A stretch of 64,000 nt of DNA from Pseudomonas maioricensis (GCF_022790535.1 NZ_LOHG01000009.1:199083-263082); one strand, 5' to 3'. Counted from the stretch's first letter, positions 23,566-36,098 are shown. The notes: a model not told the origin generated them from the letters alone. Translations and numbers: made by a program.

Positions 23566-24906
23566 ATGATTACCAAGAAATACTTCGGAACCGACGGCAT
23601 TCGTGGTCGAGTGGGGCAGTTCCCTATCACTCCAGAATTCATGCTGAAGCTCGGTTGGGCAGCAGGCATGGCGTTTCGTCGTCTTGGCGCCTGCCGCATT
23701 CTGGTCGGCAAGGACACGCGTATTTCAGGTTACATGTTCGAGTCTGCGCTTGAGGCGGGTCTCTCTGCTGCGGGCGCTGACGTCATGCTGCTCGGACCAA
23801 TGCCTACGCCTGCAATTGCTTATCTGACCCGTACTTTCCATGCAGAAGCCGGGATCGTGATCAGCGCGTCGCACAATCCGCACTACGACAACGGTATCAA
23901 GTTCTTTTCCGGCCAGGGCACGAAACTGCCAGACGAAATCGAGCTGATGATCGAAGAGCTGCTCGATGCGCCAATGACGGTCGTCGAATCGGAAAAACTC
24001 GGCAAGGTTTCGCGTATCAACGACGCTGCGGGCCGCTATATCGAGTTCTGCAAGAGCAGTGTGCCAACCAGTACCGACTTTGCCGGCCTCAAGCTTGTGA
24101 TCGACTGTGCTCATGGCGCGACCTATAAAGTCGCCCCGAATGTATTTCGTGAGCTGGGCGCGCACGTCACGGTGTTGTCCGCGCAGCCTGACGGCCTGAA
24201 CATCAACGAAAATTGCGGCTCCACTCATATGGGGGCGCTACAGGCGGCCGTGCTGGCTGAGCACGCAGACTTGGGTATCGGTTTTGATGGCGATGGCGAT
24301 CGCGTCTTGATGGTTGATCACACCGGCGCTGTCGTTGATGGCGATGAGCTGTTGTTTATCATCGCTCGTGATCTTCATGCGCGTGGTCGTCTGCAAGGCG
24401 GCGTGGTGGGTACCCTGATGAGCAACCTCGGCCTGGAGCTGGCTTTGGCTGATCTGGATATTCCGTTCGTGCGTGCCAACGTGGGTGACCGTTATGTGAT
24501 CGCCGAACTGCTGGAACGTAACTGGCAGGTTGGTGGTGAAAACTCGGGGCACGTGGTTTGCTTCCAGCATACGACCACCGGCGATGCAATTATTGCTGCG
24601 CTACAGGTGCTGCTGGCTCTGCGTCGTAATGGCGAGAGCCTTGCGCAGGCGCGTCAGGCGCTTCGCAAGTGTCCACAAGTGCTGGTTAACGTTCGGTTCT
24701 CGGGTGGTGTTGACCCGGTTTCGCACCCTGCAGTCAAAGAGGCGTGTGACCGTGTTACCGCCGCTATGGAAGGGCGTGGTCGCGTATTGTTGCGCAAGTC
24801 CGGGACCGAGCCGCTGGTGCGTGTCATGGTTGAAGGTGAGGACGAAGTGCAGGTTCGCGGTTATGCCGATGAGCTGGCAAAACTGGTTGCTGAAGTTTGC
24901 GCCTGA
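23566..24906 (+). CDS. glmM: Phosphoglucosamine mutase
   Basis: Converts glucosamine-6-phosphate to glucosamine-1-phosphate for peptidoglycan and LPS precursors. Four mutase domains: [13 protein letters not shown] at the start, the phosphoserine loop [12 protein letters not shown] with Ser102, metal-binding DGDGDR, the sugar loop GGENSGH and C-terminal [12 protein letters not shown]. 446 residues. ATG 23566 has TTGGAG upstream; it is 16 bases after folP. Confidence 0.98.
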   Translation: MITKKYFGTDGIRGRVGQFPITPEFMLKLGWAAGMAFRRLGACRILVGKDTRISGYMFESALEAGLSAAGADVMLLGPMPTPAIAYLTRTFHAEAGIVISASHNPHYDNGIKFFSGQGTKLPDEIELMIEELLDAPMTVVESEKLGKVSRINDAAGRYIEFCKSSVPTSTDFAGLKLVIDCAHGATYKVAPNVFRELGAHVTVLSAQPDGLNINENCGSTHMGALQAAVLAEHADLGIGFDGDGDRVLMVDHTGAVVDGDELLFIIARDLHARGRLQGGVVGTLMSNLGLELALADLDIPFVRANVGDRYVIAELLERNWQVGGENSGHVVCFQHTTTGDAIIAALQVLLALRRNGESLAQARQALRKCPQVLVNVRFSGGVDPVSHPAVKEACDRVTAAMEGRGRVLLRKSGTEPLVRVMVEGEDEVQVRGYADELAKLVAEVCA

Positions 24907-24972
24907 TTTCGGCTTGCCAGTGTTGAAACTGTTGGGTAACATCTGCGCCCACTTTGACCGACGAGGTACAGC

Positions 24973-26113
<1,141 letters not shown>

Positions 26114-26156
26114 GGTTTCAACGGGCAGTGAAGTTTGAGGCTGCCAAAGATGTATT

Positions 26157-26242
26157 GCCGAGGTGGTGGAATTGGTAGACACGCAACCTTGAGGTGGTTG
26201 TGCCCATAGGGTGTAGGGGTTCGAGTCCCCTTCTCGGTACCA
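26157..26242 (+). tRNA. tRNA-Leu (GAG)
   Basis: 86 bases including encoded CCA. Acceptor GCCGAGG pairs with TCTCGGT (G-T wobble at the end pairs). The anticodon stem CAACC/GGTTG encloses TTGAGGT, giving anticodon GAG. The variable arm (TGCCCATAGGGTG) is long, as in class II tRNA-Leu, and the T arm GGGGTTCGAGTCCCC is canonical. It lies between secG and initiator tRNA. Confidence 0.97.
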
Positions 26243-26253
26243 ATTATCAGGAG

Positions 26254-26276
26254 AGCCCGCTGTTGCGGGCTTTCTT
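26254..26276 (+). terminator. Terminator after tRNA-Leu
   Basis: AGCCCGC-TGTT-GCGGGCT followed by TTCTT. Confidence 0.85.
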
Positions 26277-26338
26277 GTAGGTGGAAGGTTACATTGACCC
26301 TGCAAGGGATCGGTCGTATACTTCCGCCCCAGCTTTGT

Positions 26339-26415
<77 letters not shown>

Positions 26416-26423
26416 GTTTAAGG

Positions 26424-26446
26424 AGCCCCTTTTAAGGGGCTTTTTG
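26424..26446 (+). terminator. Terminator after tRNA-fMet
   Basis: AGCCCCTT-TT-AAGGGGCT followed by TTTTG. First of three hairpins between the tRNA and rimP. Confidence 0.9.
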
Positions 26447-26462
26447 TTAGCTGGACACTTTC

Positions 26463-26513
26463 AACGCCGCTGTTCGACGGCGTTTCAAGGATGGGCGTTT
26501 CGCCCATTTTTTT
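26463..26513 (+). terminator. Tandem hairpins in the rimP leader
   Basis: AACGCCG/CGGCGTT (26463-26484) is followed directly by ATGGGCG-TTT-CGCCCAT (26491-26507) with seven T residues, a textbook terminator 41 bases before rimP. The rimP-pnp transcript must read through, or start after, these hairpins. Confidence 0.85.
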
Positions 26514-26553
26514 ATTTTGCATAGCATGCACATACATGCACGAGGGGGTTCAG

Positions 26554-27012
26554 GTGTCGAGCAAGCTAGAAGAGTTGCAGGCCTTGCTGGCCCCGGTGGT
26601 CGTGGCCCTGGGCTATGAATGCTGGGGTATTGAGTTTTCGGCTCAAGGTCGCCACTCAATGTTGCGCGTTTATATTGATAAGGAAGGCGGCGTGCTGGTG
26701 GACGATTGTGCCATCGTGAGCCGTCAAATCAGCGGTGTTCTGGATGTTGAAGATCCGATTTCCGTTGAATACACCCTTGAAGTTTCCTCGCCTGGCATGG
26801 AACGCCCACTGTTCACTATCGAGCAGTTTGCACAATTTGCCGGTGCACAAGTGAAGATCAAGCTGCGTTCGCCTTTCGAGGGTCGACGCAACTTTCAGGG
26901 CCTTCTGCGTGGTGTAGAAGAGCAGGACGTTGTGGTGCAGGTAGAAGACCATGAGTTCCTGTTGCCGATCGATATGATCGACAAGGCCAACATTATTCCC
27001 ACGTTTGACTGA
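26554..27012 (+). CDS. rimP: Ribosome maturation factor RimP
   Basis: Needed for 30S maturation. 152 residues: N-terminal alpha/beta domain ([55 protein letters not shown]) and a C-terminal SH3-like barrel ([20 protein letters not shown]). The start is GTG 26554, with GAGGGGG five bases before it; an ATG at 26536 would place that site inside the gene. First gene of a long operon; nusA starts 59 bases on. Confidence 0.95.
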   Translation: MSSKLEELQALLAPVVVALGYECWGIEFSAQGRHSMLRVYIDKEGGVLVDDCAIVSRQISGVLDVEDPISVEYTLEVSSPGMERPLFTIEQFAQFAGAQVKIKLRSPFEGRRNFQGLLRGVEEQDVVVQVEDHEFLLPIDMIDKANIIPTFD

Positions 27013-27071
27013 TACGTGCCAAATACTGCGGATCCCGCGGATCCAATGGCTTGCGAAAGGCGAGGCGTACG

Positions 27072-28553
27072 ATGAGCAAAGAAGTACTGCTGGTTGTTGA
27101 GTCGGTGTCCAATGAAAAGGGCGTCCCGGCAGGTGTTATTTTTGAAGCGCTGGAACTGGCTCTGGCCACAGCGACAAAAAAACGCTTTGAAGATGAAGTT
27201 GAGCTGCGTGTAGAGATCAACCGTCAGACGGGTAACTACGAGACGTTCCGTCGCTGGACAGTGGTCGAAGACGAAGACCTTGACGATCCAGCATACGAGC
27301 TGGCCGTCGATCAGGCTCAAGAGAAAAGGCCAGGCGCTGTAGCCGGCGACCTGATCGAAGAAAAAATCGAATCCATCGAGTTCGGCCGCATCGCTGCGCA
27401 GACTGCCAAGCAAGTCATTGTGCAGAAGGTTCGCGAAGCTGAGCGTGCCCAAGTGGTTGACGCCTATCGTGAACGATTGGGCGAAATCATTTCCGGTACT
27501 GTTAAAAAGGTCACGCGTGACAACGTCATCGTTGATCTGGGTAACAACGCTGAAGCGCTGTTGGCTCGTGAAGACATTATTTCCCGCGAAACCTTCCGCG
27601 TAGGTGTCCGTCTGCGGGCTCTGCTGAAGGAAATTCGTACAGAAAACCGTGGTCCGCAGTTGATCCTGTCGCGTACAGCGCCAGAGATGCTGATTGAGCT
27701 TTTCCGCATTGAAGTGCCGGAAATCGCTGAAGGTCTGATCGAGGTGATGGCTGCCTCTCGTGACCCGGGTTCGCGTGCAAAGATCGCTGTTCGCTCCAAG
27801 GACAAACGAATCGATCCGCAAGGCGCCTGTATCGGCATGCGTGGTTCGCGAGTTCAGGCTGTTTCGGGCGAACTGGGTGGCGAGCGAGTGGATATCGTCC
27901 TGTGGGATGACAATCCGGCTCAGTTCGTCATCAACGCGATGTCCCCGGCTGAAGTGGCGGCAATCATCGTTGATGAAGACGCCCATGCAATGGACATTGC
28001 GGTCGGTGCCGACAACCTGGCTCAGGCCATCGGCCGCGGCGGTCAGAACGTGCGTCTTGCCAGCCAGTTGACTGGCTGGACCCTGAACGTAATGACCGAA
28101 TCCGACATCCAGGCCAAGCAGCAAGCAGAAACCGGCGACATCCTGCGCAACTTCATCGACGAGCTGGAAGTCGACGAAGACCTGGCGCAAGTGCTGGTAG
28201 ATGAAGGCTTCACCAGCCTGGAAGAGATTGCCTACGTACCGGTGGAGGAGATGCTCAACATCGACGGCTTTGACGAGGAAACCGTCAACGAGCTTCGTGC
28301 TCGGGCCAAGGATCGTTTGTTGACCAAAGCCATCGCTACAGAGGAAAAGCTGGCAGACGCCCATCCGGCCGAAGACCTGCTCTCGCTTGAGGGTATGGAC
28401 AAGGATTTGGCGATGGAACTGGCGGTGCGCGGCGTAATTACCCGCGAAGACCTGGCCGAGCAGTCTATTGACGATCTGCTCGACATCGACGGCATTGATG
28501 ATATTCGTGCCGGCAAGTTGATCATGGCCGCCCGAGCCCACTGGTTCGAGTAA
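27072..28553 (+). CDS. nusA: Transcription termination/antitermination factor NusA
   Basis: RNA polymerase-binding pausing and antitermination factor. 493 residues: N-terminal domain, S1 domain ([21 protein letters not shown] near 140), KH1 and KH2 ([21 protein letters not shown] and [15 protein letters not shown]), then two acidic repeats ([37 protein letters not shown]) as in gamma-proteobacteria. ATG 27072 is preferred over an in-frame upstream TTG at 27051 because MSKEVLLVV matches the family. Confidence 0.98.
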   Translation: MSKEVLLVVESVSNEKGVPAGVIFEALELALATATKKRFEDEVELRVEINRQTGNYETFRRWTVVEDEDLDDPAYELAVDQAQEKRPGAVAGDLIEEKIESIEFGRIAAQTAKQVIVQKVREAERAQVVDAYRERLGEIISGTVKKVTRDNVIVDLGNNAEALLAREDIISRETFRVGVRLRALLKEIRTENRGPQLILSRTAPEMLIELFRIEVPEIAEGLIEVMAASRDPGSRAKIAVRSKDKRIDPQGACIGMRGSRVQAVSGELGGERVDIVLWDDNPAQFVINAMSPAEVAAIIVDEDAHAMDIAVGADNLAQAIGRGGQNVRLASQLTGWTLNVMTESDIQAKQQAETGDILRNFIDELEVDEDLAQVLVDEGFTSLEEIAYVPVEEMLNIDGFDEETVNELRARAKDRLLTKAIATEEKLADAHPAEDLLSLEGMDKDLAMELAVRGVITREDLAEQSIDDLLDIDGIDDIRAGKLIMAARAHWFE

Positions 28554-28580
28554 TTAGGCGCGGCCTGAGGAGAGAAGTGC

Positions 28581-31097
28581 ATGACGCAAGTCACGGTGAA
28601 ACAACTGGCCGATGAGGTCAAAACACCGGTAGAGCGCCTGTTGCAGCAGATGCGTGAGGCAGGTCTGCCGCACACCGCCGCCGAAGAACATGTGACTGAC
28701 AGTGAGAAGCAATCGTTGCTGACTCACTTGAAGAGCAGCCACAAGGCGAAAGTGGAAGAACCACGCAAGATCACGCTGCAGCGTAAAACCACCAGCACCC
28801 TGCGTGTTGCTGGCAGCAAAAGCATCAGCGTTGAAGTACGCAAGAAGAAAGTGTTCGTGCAGCGCAGCCCGGAAGAAATCGAGGCCGAGCGCAAGCGCGA
28901 GCTTGATGAACGTCGCGCCGTAGAAAATGCTGCCCGTCAAAAGGCTGAAGAAGAAGCCAAGCGCCGCGCCGAAGAAGAAGCGCGTAATCAGCCTTCAGCT
29001 CCTGCCGCCGTTGCTACTGAAGCAGCAGCGCCAGCTCCGGCTGCCGAACCTGTTCAGGAAGCACCTGTCGCTGCTCCTGCTCCGGCTCCGGTTGCTGAAG
29101 TTCGCAAGCGTGACGAACAGCGTCGTCCGGACAAGCCGCGCAGCGATGATCGCAATGCTCGTGGTGGTGACGGTGATCGCAAGAACGCCCCGCATCGCGC
29201 CTCTGTTAAAGAGAAAGCTCCAGCGCCACGCGTTGCCCCGCGCACTACTGACGAAGAAAGCGATGGCTTCCGTCGTGGTGGTCGTGGCAAGGCCAAGCTG
29301 AAGAAGCGTAATGCTCACGGTTTCCAGAGCCCTACCGGCCCTGTGGTTCGTGACGTGAAAATCGGTGAGACCATCACTGTCGGCGACCTGGCACAACAAA
29401 TGTCGGTCAAGGCAGCTGAGATCATCAAGTTCATGTTCAAGCTGGGTACTCCGGCCACCATCAACCAGGTTCTGGATCAGGAAACTGCTCAACTGGTTGC
29501 TGAAGAGCTGGGCCACAAAGTGACCCTGGTCAGCGATACAGCCCTGGAAGATTCCCTGGCAGAATCGTTGAAGTTCGAAGGTGAAACGTTCTCCCGTGCT
29601 CCTGTTGTGACCGTAATGGGTCACGTTGACCACGGTAAGACTTCCCTGCTCGACTATATTCGTCGTGCCAAGGTTGCTGCTGGCGAAGCCGGTGGTATCA
29701 CCCAGCACATTGGTGCATACCACGTTGAAACCGAACGCGGCATGGTCACCTTCCTCGACACCCCGGGTCACGCCGCGTTTACCGCAATGCGTGCTCGTGG
29801 TGCCAAGGCCACTGACATAGTAATCCTCGTTGTTGCTGCTGACGACGGCGTGATGCCACAGACCATCGAAGCCGTGCAACACGCCAAGGCTGCCGGTGTT
29901 CCGCTGGTCGTTGCAGTGAACAAGATCGACAAGCCGGGCGCTGACCTGGACCGCATCCGTAGTGAACTGTCGGTTCACGGCGTGACGTCCGAAGAGTGGG
30001 GCGGTGAAACGCCGTTCGTTTCGGTCTCCGCGAAGATGGGTACCGGTGTTGATGACCTGCTCGAAGCAGTTCTGTTGCAGGCTGAAGTCCTGGAACTGAC
30101 TGCAACACCTTCGGCTCCTGGCCGTGGTGTTGTTGTTGAGTCGCGTCTCGACAAGGGCCGTGGTCCGGTCGCAACTGTTCTGGTTCAGGACGGTACGCTG
30201 CGTCAGGGCGACATGGTGCTGGTTGGTTCGAACTATGGCCGCGTTCGCGCCATGCTCGACGAGAACGGCAAGCCAATCAAGGAAGCAGGTCCAGCCATTC
30301 CGGTCGAAATCCTCGGCCTGGACGGTACACCGGACGCTGGCGACGAGATGAGCGTTGTTGCTGACGAGAAGAAAGCCCGTGAAGTGGCTCTGTTCCGTCA
30401 AGGCAAGTTCCGCGAAGTCAAACTGGCCCGTGCTCACGCTGGCAAGCTGGAGAACATCTTCGAGAACATGGGTCAGGAAGAGAAGAAGACGCTTAACATC
30501 GTCCTCAAATCCGACGTCCGTGGTTCCCTGGAAGCTCTGCAGGGCGCATTGAACGGCCTGGGTAACGACGAAGTGCAAGTGCGCGTTGTCGGCGGCGGTG
30601 TCGGTGGTATCACCGAGAGCGATGCTAACCTGGCGCTGGCTTCCAACGCTGTACTGTTCGGCTTCAACGTGCGTGCTGATGCTGGCGCTCGCAAGATCGT
30701 CGAGCAGGAAGGTCTGGATATGCGTTACTACAACGTGATCTACGACATCATCGAAGACGTCAAGAAAGCCCTTACCGGTATGCTTGGCAGCGATGTTCGG
30801 GAAAATATCCTGGGTATTGCTGAAGTCCGCGACGTGTTCCGTTCGCCGAAGTTTGGCGCGATCGCTGGTTGCATGGTTATCGAAGGCGTTGTCTTCCGTA
30901 ACCGTCCGATTCGTGTACTGCGTGAAGACATCGTTATCTTCGAAGGCGAGCTGGAATCCCTGCGTCGCTTCAAGGATGACGCTTCCGAAGTTCGTGCCGG
31001 CATGGAATGTGGTATTGGCGTCAAGAGCTACAACGACGTCAAAGTCGGTGACAAGATCGAAGTCTTCGAGAAGGTCCAAGTGGCTCGCAGCCTCTAA
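28581..31097 (+). CDS. infB: Translation initiation factor IF-2
   Basis: GTPase that places fMet-tRNA on the 30S P site. 838 residues: N-terminal IF2 subdomain ([20 protein letters not shown]), a charged, Ala/Pro-rich linker (about 95-250), a second IF2_N domain, the G domain ([14 protein letters not shown] for G1, DTPGH for G3, NKIDK for G4) and C-terminal beta-barrel domains that recognise formyl-methionine. It starts 27 bases after nusA, with GAGGAG upstream. Confidence 0.98.
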   Translation: MTQVTVKQLADEVKTPVERLLQQMREAGLPHTAAEEHVTDSEKQSLLTHLKSSHKAKVEEPRKITLQRKTTSTLRVAGSKSISVEVRKKKVFVQRSPEEIEAERKRELDERRAVENAARQKAEEEAKRRAEEEARNQPSAPAAVATEAAAPAPAAEPVQEAPVAAPAPAPVAEVRKRDEQRRPDKPRSDDRNARGGDGDRKNAPHRASVKEKAPAPRVAPRTTDEESDGFRRGGRGKAKLKKRNAHGFQSPTGPVVRDVKIGETITVGDLAQQMSVKAAEIIKFMFKLGTPATINQVLDQETAQLVAEELGHKVTLVSDTALEDSLAESLKFEGETFSRAPVVTVMGHVDHGKTSLLDYIRRAKVAAGEAGGITQHIGAYHVETERGMVTFLDTPGHAAFTAMRARGAKATDIVILVVAADDGVMPQTIEAVQHAKAAGVPLVVAVNKIDKPGADLDRIRSELSVHGVTSEEWGGETPFVSVSAKMGTGVDDLLEAVLLQAEVLELTATPSAPGRGVVVESRLDKGRGPVATVLVQDGTLRQGDMVLVGSNYGRVRAMLDENGKPIKEAGPAIPVEILGLDGTPDAGDEMSVVADEKKAREVALFRQGKFREVKLARAHAGKLENIFENMGQEEKKTLNIVLKSDVRGSLEALQGALNGLGNDEVQVRVVGGGVGGITESDANLALASNAVLFGFNVRADAGARKIVEQEGLDMRYYNVIYDIIEDVKKALTGMLGSDVRENILGIAEVRDVFRSPKFGAIAGCMVIEGVVFRNRPIRVLREDIVIFEGELESLRRFKDDASEVRAGMECGIGVKSYNDVKVGDKIEVFEKVQVARSL

Positions 31098-31169
31098 GTC
31101 GCGAGCTATAGGAGCCATGGCAGGTCTTCGCATGCAAATGCCGCAGACCCTGTCATGGGCTCAACACGC

Positions 31170-31203
31170 AACGCCCGGTCCGACATCTGTCAGGCCGGGC
31201 GTT
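31170..31203 (+). terminator. Hairpin between infB and rbfA
   Basis: AACGCCCGG / CCGGGCGTT, a nine-base-pair stem with a 16-base loop and only TTT after it. Probably a partial terminator or processing site within the operon. Confidence 0.55.
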
Positions 31204-31257
31204 TGCCGCTTTCAGACCGCGAGGGTTTCGCCCCCGGTCAGTATCAGGTAGCAAAAC

Positions 31258-31671
31258 ATGGCAAAAGAATATAGCCGTACCCAACGCATTGGCGATCAGA
31301 TGCAGCGCGAGCTGGCTCAACTGATCCGTCGCGAAATCAAGGACCCGCGCGTAGGTCTGGTCACCATCACTGCTGTTGATGTCAGCCGTGACGTCGGTCA
31401 CGCCAAGATTTTCATGACCGTCATGGGTCAGGACAGCGCTGAAGAAATTTCGCAGACCATCAAGGTGCTGAACTCCGCTGCAGGCTTCCTGCGGATGCAG
31501 CTGGCCCGTGAAATGAAACTGCGCAGCGTGCCTCAGTTGCACTTCCACTACGACGAGAGCGTCGTGCGTGGTGCGCACCTTTCGGCCCTGATCGAACGTG
31601 CTGTTGCCGAAGACGGCCAGCATGCCGGTGACGCGCCGCAGAGCACCAAGCCAGAAAGCAACGAGGAATAA
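31258..31671 (+). CDS. rbfA: Ribosome-binding factor A
   Basis: Cold-adaptation factor for 16S rRNA 5'-end processing on 30S precursors. 137 residues with a KH-like fold: [44 protein letters not shown] and [17 protein letters not shown] are family signatures. It is separated from infB by 160 bases containing a hairpin; truB starts three bases after its stop. Confidence 0.97.
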   Translation: MAKEYSRTQRIGDQMQRELAQLIRREIKDPRVGLVTITAVDVSRDVGHAKIFMTVMGQDSAEEISQTIKVLNSAAGFLRMQLAREMKLRSVPQLHFHYDESVVRGAHLSALIERAVAEDGQHAGDAPQSTKPESNEE

Positions 31672-31674
31672 GGC

Positions 31675-32592
31675 GTGGCTCAGGTCAAGCGCATTCGTCG
31701 TAACGTCAGTGGGATCATCCTGCTCGACAAACCTCTGGGCTTCACTTCCAACGCCGCCTTGCAGAAGGTGCGTTGGTTGCTCAATGCCGAGAAGGCTGGC
31801 CACACCGGCAGCCTCGATCCGTTGGCCAGTGGCGTACTGCCGTTGTGCTTCGGCGAAGCCACCAAGTTCTCGCAATACCTGCTCGACTCAGACAAGGCCT
31901 ACGAAACACTGGCGCAATTGGGTAAAACCACGACTACCGGCGATGCCGAAGGCGAGGTTTTGCAGACGCGTCCAGTGACCGTTGGTCGTAACGATATCGA
32001 AGCGGTATTGCCGGGATTTCGCGGTGAAATCAGTCAGATACCACCGATGTACTCCGCTCTCAAGCGTGACGGGCAACCCCTGTATAAGCTGGCACGTGCC
32101 GGGGAAGTAGTGGAGCGCGAACCGCGTTCTGTTACTATTGCGCGCCTGGAATTGCTCGAATGTGATGCAGACACTGCACGCTTCTCGGTCGATTGCAGCA
32201 AAGGTACATATATACGTACCCTGGTTGAAGATATTGGTGAGAAACTGGGCTGCGGTGCTTATGTCGCGCAATTGCGCCGTACACAAGCCGGACCTTTCAG
32301 CCTGGCCCAGACGGTCACTCTGGAAGAGTTGGAGCAGGTGCACGCCGACGGCGGTAATGAAGCAGTTGATCGCTTCCTGATGCCATCGGACAGCGGTTTG
32401 CAGGACTGGCCGGTATTGCAGTTTTCGGAACACAGTTCGTTTTACTGGCTGCATGGTCAGCCGGTAAGAGCACCGGACGCCCCGCAATTTGGCATGGTTC
32501 GGGTGCAAGATCACAATGGTCGCTTCATCGGTATCGGTGAAGTGAGCGAAGACGGGCGGATCGCGCCACGTCGTTTGATTCGGTCAGAATGA
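31675..32592 (+). CDS. truB: tRNA pseudouridine-55 synthase
   Basis: Makes pseudouridine 55 in the T loop of tRNAs. 305 residues with [14 protein letters not shown], catalytic Asp48 in [13 protein letters not shown], the [15 protein letters not shown] segment and [12 protein letters not shown]; a PUA-like C-terminal region follows. Start is GTG 31675. Tight spacing with rbfA suggests coupling. Confidence 0.97.
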   Translation: MAQVKRIRRNVSGIILLDKPLGFTSNAALQKVRWLLNAEKAGHTGSLDPLASGVLPLCFGEATKFSQYLLDSDKAYETLAQLGKTTTTGDAEGEVLQTRPVTVGRNDIEAVLPGFRGEISQIPPMYSALKRDGQPLYKLARAGEVVEREPRSVTIARLELLECDADTARFSVDCSKGTYIRTLVEDIGEKLGCGAYVAQLRRTQAGPFSLAQTVTLEELEQVHADGGNEAVDRFLMPSDSGLQDWPVLQFSEHSSFYWLHGQPVRAPDAPQFGMVRVQDHNGRFIGIGEVSEDGRIAPRRLIRSE

Positions 32593-32690
32593 CCGAACCT
32601 CGGGTCATGTGAATGATCCGGGAGAGGATGGCTGTTAACAGGCACGGTCATTCCTCATCTTTTAATACAAGGGTTTGCCCTTGGCCTGTT

Positions 32691-32714
32691 GAAACCGCTC
32701 TTCGGAACGGTTTC
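32691..32714 (+). promoter_or_regulatory. rpsO leader hairpin
   Basis: GAAACCG / CGGTTTC, a seven-base-pair stem about 20 bases before the rpsO start. S15 represses its own mRNA through leader structures in several bacteria; whether this stem does so here is inference. Confidence 0.45.
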
Positions 32715-32734
32715 CTGATAAAAGGATTGCCCAC

Positions 32735-33004
32735 ATGGCACTCAGCGTTGAAGAAAAAGCTCAGATCGTAACCGACTACCAGCAAGCTGTTGGTGACACT
32801 GGTTCGCCAGAAGTGCAAGTTGCACTGCTGACCGCCAACATCAACAAACTGCAAGGCCACTTCAAGGCCAACGGTAAAGATCACCACTCGCGTCGTGGTC
32901 TGATCCGTATGGTAAACCAGCGTCGTAAGCTGCTGGATTACCTGAAAGGTAAGGACGTTAGCCGTTACAGCGCCCTGATCGGTCGTCTGGGTCTGCGTCG
33001 CTAA
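32735..33004 (+). CDS. rpsO: 30S ribosomal protein S15
   Basis: Primary 16S rRNA-binding protein. 89 residues with the family signature [21 protein letters not shown], the [23 protein letters not shown] helix and the C-terminal [12 protein letters not shown]. It has AAAGGA upstream and pairs with pnp downstream, as in most proteobacteria. Confidence 0.99.
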   Translation: MALSVEEKAQIVTDYQQAVGDTGSPEVQVALLTANINKLQGHFKANGKDHHSRRGLIRMVNQRRKLLDYLKGKDVSRYSALIGRLGLRR

Positions 33005-33040
33005 TAACGACTCGGATAGAGGTTGGTTGTCTGCGTCGTC

Positions 33041-33075
33041 TTACCGTTTTTCGGTAAGGCTGGCAGGCTCCCAGC
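33041..33075 (+). promoter_or_regulatory. rpsO-pnp spacer hairpins
   Basis: CTTACCG / CGGTAAG and an overlapping GGCTGG / CCAGCC stem lie in the 170-base spacer. In E. coli the equivalent region holds an rpsO terminator and the RNase III hairpin through which PNPase limits its own mRNA. Similar use here is inferred. Confidence 0.5.
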
Positions 33076-33174
33076 CTCTAGTTGTATCTGGACAGTCGTG
33101 GGGCCGATTCCCCGCACCGCCCAAGAATTCGTAAGAAACCAGTTCCCCAAGAGCCACAAAGAAGGTAGGAAACC

Positions 33175-35280
33175 GTGAACCCGGTAATCAAGAAATTTCA
33201 ATTCGGTCAATCGACCGTAACCCTCGAGACTGGCCGCATTGCCCGTCAAGCTTCGGGTGCTGTATTGGTCACCGTTGACGATGACGTCACCGTACTTGTG
33301 ACTGTGGTCGGCGCCAAGACAGCAGACCCAAGCAAAGGCTTCTTCCCACTTTCCGTGCACTACCAGGAAAAAACCTACGCTGCAGGTAAAATCCCTGGTG
33401 GCTTCTTCAAGCGTGAAGGTCGTCCTTCCGAGAAAGAAACCCTGACCTCGCGACTGATCGACCGTCCGATCCGTCCGCTGTTTCCAGAAGGCTTCATGAA
33501 CGAAGTGCAGGTTGTCTGCACCGTCGTTTCCACCAGCAAGAAAACCGATCCGGACGTCGCTGCGATGATCGGTACTTCGGCTGCTCTGGCAATCTCCGGC
33601 ATTCCTTTCGATGGCCCGATCGGCGCAGCTCGCGTTGCTTTCCACGAAAGCACCGGTTACCTGCTGAACCCGACTTACGAGCAACTCAAGGCTTCGAGCC
33701 TGGACATGGTTGTAGCCGGTACCGAAGAAGCCGTTCTGATGGTTGAATCGGAAGCAAAAGAGCTGACTGAAGACCAGATGCTGGGTGCAGTACTGTTCGC
33801 CCACGACGAATTCCAGTCGGTGATCAAGGCTGTTAAAGAACTGGCTGCCGAAGCTGCCAAGCCTACCTGGGCCTGGACGCCGAAGCCTGAAGCCACTTCG
33901 CTGCTGAGCGCTATCCGCGCTGAGTTCGGCGACGCGATTTCCCAGGCTTATACCATCACCGTAAAAGCTGACCGTTACGCGCGTCTGGGCGAGCTGAAAG
34001 ATCAGATCGTTGCCAAACTCGCTGTAGAAGAAGGCAGCCCTTCTGCCAGCGAAGTCAAAGCAGCGTTCGGTGAAATCGAATACCGCACCGTTCGTGAGAA
34101 CATCGTTAACGGCAAGCCACGTATCGATGGTCGCGACACTCGCACCGTACGTCCGTTGAACATCGAAGTCGGCGTTCTGCCGAAGACTCACGGTTCGGCT
34201 CTGTTCACCCGTGGTGAAACTCAGGCACTGGTTGTTGCCACCCTGGGTACCGCACGTGACGCGCAACTGCTCGACACCCTTGAAGGCGAGAAAAAAGACC
34301 CGTTCATGCTGCACTACAACTTCCCTCCGTTCTCGGTGGGCGAGTGTGGTCGCATGGGTGGCGCTGGCCGTCGCGAGATCGGTCACGGCCGTCTGGCTCG
34401 TCGTTCGGTTCAGGCCATGCTGCCTGCTGCTGACGTATTCCCGTACACCATCCGTATCGTTTCGGAAATCACCGAGTCCAACGGTTCCAGCTCCATGGCT
34501 TCCGTTTGCGGTGCTTCCCTGGCACTGATGGACGCTGGTGTACCGATGAAGGCACCTGTTGCCGGTATCGCCATGGGTCTGGTTAAAGAAGGCGAGAAAT
34601 TCGCCATCCTGACCGACATCCTGGGTGACGAAGACCACCTGGGCGACATGGACTTCAAAGTAGCCGGTACCGCTAAAGGTGTTACCGCGCTGCAGATGGA
34701 CATCAAGATCAAGGGCATCACCGAAGAAATCATGGAAATCGCTCTGGGCCAAGCCCTGGAAGCGCGCCTGAACATCCTCGGTCAGATGAACCAGATCATT
34801 GGTCAGTCGCGTACCGAGCTGTCGGAAAATGCTCCGACCATGATCGCGATGAAAATCGACACCGACAAAATCCGTGATGTTATCGGTAAAGGTGGCGCAA
34901 CCATCCGTGCAATCTGTGAAGAGACCAAGGCTTCGATCGATATCGAAGACGATGGCTCGATCAAGATCTTCGGCGAAACCAAGGAAGCCGCTGAGGCAGC
35001 ACGTCAGCGCGTTCTGGGTATCACTGCTGAGGCCGAGATCGGCAAGATCTACGTGGGCAAGGTTGAGCGCATCGTCGACTTCGGCGCGTTCGTCAACATC
35101 CTGCCTGGCAAGGACGGTCTGGTTCACATCTCCATGCTGAGCGACGCTCGCGTTGAGAAAGTGACCGACATCCTGAAAGAAGGCGAGGAAGTCGAAGTGC
35201 TGGTACTGGACGTCGACAACCGTGGCCGTATCAAGCTGTCGATCAAAGACGTTGCTGCTGCGAAAGCATCGGGCGTCTGA
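33175..35280 (+). CDS. pnp: Polyribonucleotide nucleotidyltransferase (PNPase)
   Basis: Phosphorolytic 3'-5' exoribonuclease of the RNA degradosome. 701 residues: two RNase PH-like domains ([27 protein letters not shown] and [14 protein letters not shown] in the second), helical linker, KH domain ([13 protein letters not shown] near residue 565) and C-terminal S1 domain ([18 protein letters not shown]). Start is GTG 33175 with GTAGGA upstream. A strong terminator follows at 35302-35332, ending the operon. Confidence 0.98.
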   Translation: MNPVIKKFQFGQSTVTLETGRIARQASGAVLVTVDDDVTVLVTVVGAKTADPSKGFFPLSVHYQEKTYAAGKIPGGFFKREGRPSEKETLTSRLIDRPIRPLFPEGFMNEVQVVCTVVSTSKKTDPDVAAMIGTSAALAISGIPFDGPIGAARVAFHESTGYLLNPTYEQLKASSLDMVVAGTEEAVLMVESEAKELTEDQMLGAVLFAHDEFQSVIKAVKELAAEAAKPTWAWTPKPEATSLLSAIRAEFGDAISQAYTITVKADRYARLGELKDQIVAKLAVEEGSPSASEVKAAFGEIEYRTVRENIVNGKPRIDGRDTRTVRPLNIEVGVLPKTHGSALFTRGETQALVVATLGTARDAQLLDTLEGEKKDPFMLHYNFPPFSVGECGRMGGAGRREIGHGRLARRSVQAMLPAADVFPYTIRIVSEITESNGSSSMASVCGASLALMDAGVPMKAPVAGIAMGLVKEGEKFAILTDILGDEDHLGDMDFKVAGTAKGVTALQMDIKIKGITEEIMEIALGQALEARLNILGQMNQIIGQSRTELSENAPTMIAMKIDTDKIRDVIGKGGATIRAICEETKASIDIEDDGSIKIFGETKEAAEAARQRVLGITAEAEIGKIYVGKVERIVDFGAFVNILPGKDGLVHISMLSDARVEKVTDILKEGEEVEVLVLDVDNRGRIKLSIKDVAAAKASGV

Positions 35281-35301
35281 TCTGTCGATCAGTTAGCTGC
35301 T

Positions 35302-35332
35302 AAAAAAGGGATCCTTCGGGATCCCTTTTTTA
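35302..35332 (+). terminator. pnp operon terminator
   Basis: AAAAAAGGGATCC-TTC-GGGATCCC with a T6 run; symmetrical enough to act in both directions. Confidence 0.95.
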
Positions 35333-35465
35333 TGTGTCTAATTAAGTAGTTACGGAACTTTTTTGGGTAATAATCAAAGCATGCATCTTGCACGCGAAAG
35401 TTTCGACGAGCGGGCAATCTGCACGATTCCAAAAAAATGCCGTTTTCATAACTTGTTGTTTTTAA

Positions 35466-35506
35466 AGGATTTATAATCATTCTCAATGTTGGCATACGGC
35501 TTGCGA
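35466..35506 (+). promoter_or_regulatory. Candidate Fur box and sigma54-like promoter of BON gene
   Basis: 35466-35484 matches 13 of 19 positions of the Fur consensus, including AATCATTcTC. TTGGCATACGGCTTGCGA (35489-35506) carries GG and GC with the ten-base gap typical of -24/-12 sigma54 promoters. Sigma70 boxes with normal spacing were not found. Both assignments are by consensus only. Confidence 0.45.
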
Positions 35507-35570
35507 TATATACCAGTAACCCTGCTGCCACTTGCTGGCGCAGTTTCTGAGAAAAACAGGAGTTACTCGT

Positions 35571-35921
35571 ATGAAGAAGTTCGCTATTGCTGCTGCCACC
35601 GCTACTGCACTGACTCTGACTATGGCCAACGCTGCCTTCGCTCAGACTTCCGCTACCCCAATGGTCGTAGCTGCCAACACCACTACTCAAGAAGTGAAAG
35701 AAGACACTTCTGATACCTGGATCACCACCAAGGTCAAAGCTGACCTGCTGACTGAGAAAGGCATCCCAGGTTCGGACATCAAGGTTGAAACCAACAAAGG
35801 CGTGGTTTCCCTGTCCTCTATGGTCAAAGTGACCGAAGCTCAGAAAAATACTGCCGTCGCTATCACCAAGAAAATCAAAGGTGTTAAAGACGTATCGGCT
35901 GCAGGCCTGAAAGCTGAGTAA
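35571..35921 (+). CDS. Periplasmic BON-domain protein
   Basis: Small secreted protein of 116 residues. Signal peptide MKKFAIAAATATALTLTM to AFA, with cleavage near residue 24, then one BON domain (about 47-114: WITTKVKADLLTEKGIP, VETNKGVVSLSSMV, GVKDVSAAGL). BON proteins such as OsmY bind membranes and often respond to envelope or osmotic stress; the exact role here is unknown. AGGAG lies nine bases before ATG. Monocistronic, with a terminator at 36025-36056. Confidence 0.88.
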   Translation: MKKFAIAAATATALTLTMANAAFAQTSATPMVVAANTTTQEVKEDTSDTWITTKVKADLLTEKGIPGSDIKVETNKGVVSLSSMVKVTEAQKNTAVAITKKIKGVKDVSAAGLKAE

Positions 35922-36024
35922 TCAGACATTCATCGCTGAACAAGTAAATGGATTGGTGGATAACCTGGATGGGTAACCGCTGATTCTGGAAGGTTCATGC
36001 GAAAGACCACAAGGATGTGGTCAT

Positions 36025-36056
36025 TAAAAGCCCTGGCGGAAACGTCGGGGCTTTTT
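36025..36056 (+). terminator. BON gene terminator
   Basis: AAAAGCCCTGGCG pairs imperfectly with CGTCGGGGCTTTTT; preceded by a small GACCAC/GTGGTC hairpin. Confidence 0.85.
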
Positions 36057-36098
36057 CTATGGGTCTAAAATGCAGCTTTCCAATTTAGGTCCATTACC

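Noticed and set aside
35489..35514. Sigma70 promoter TTGGCA / TATACC for the BON gene
   Set aside because: The spacing is only 14 bases, too short for normal sigma70 use.
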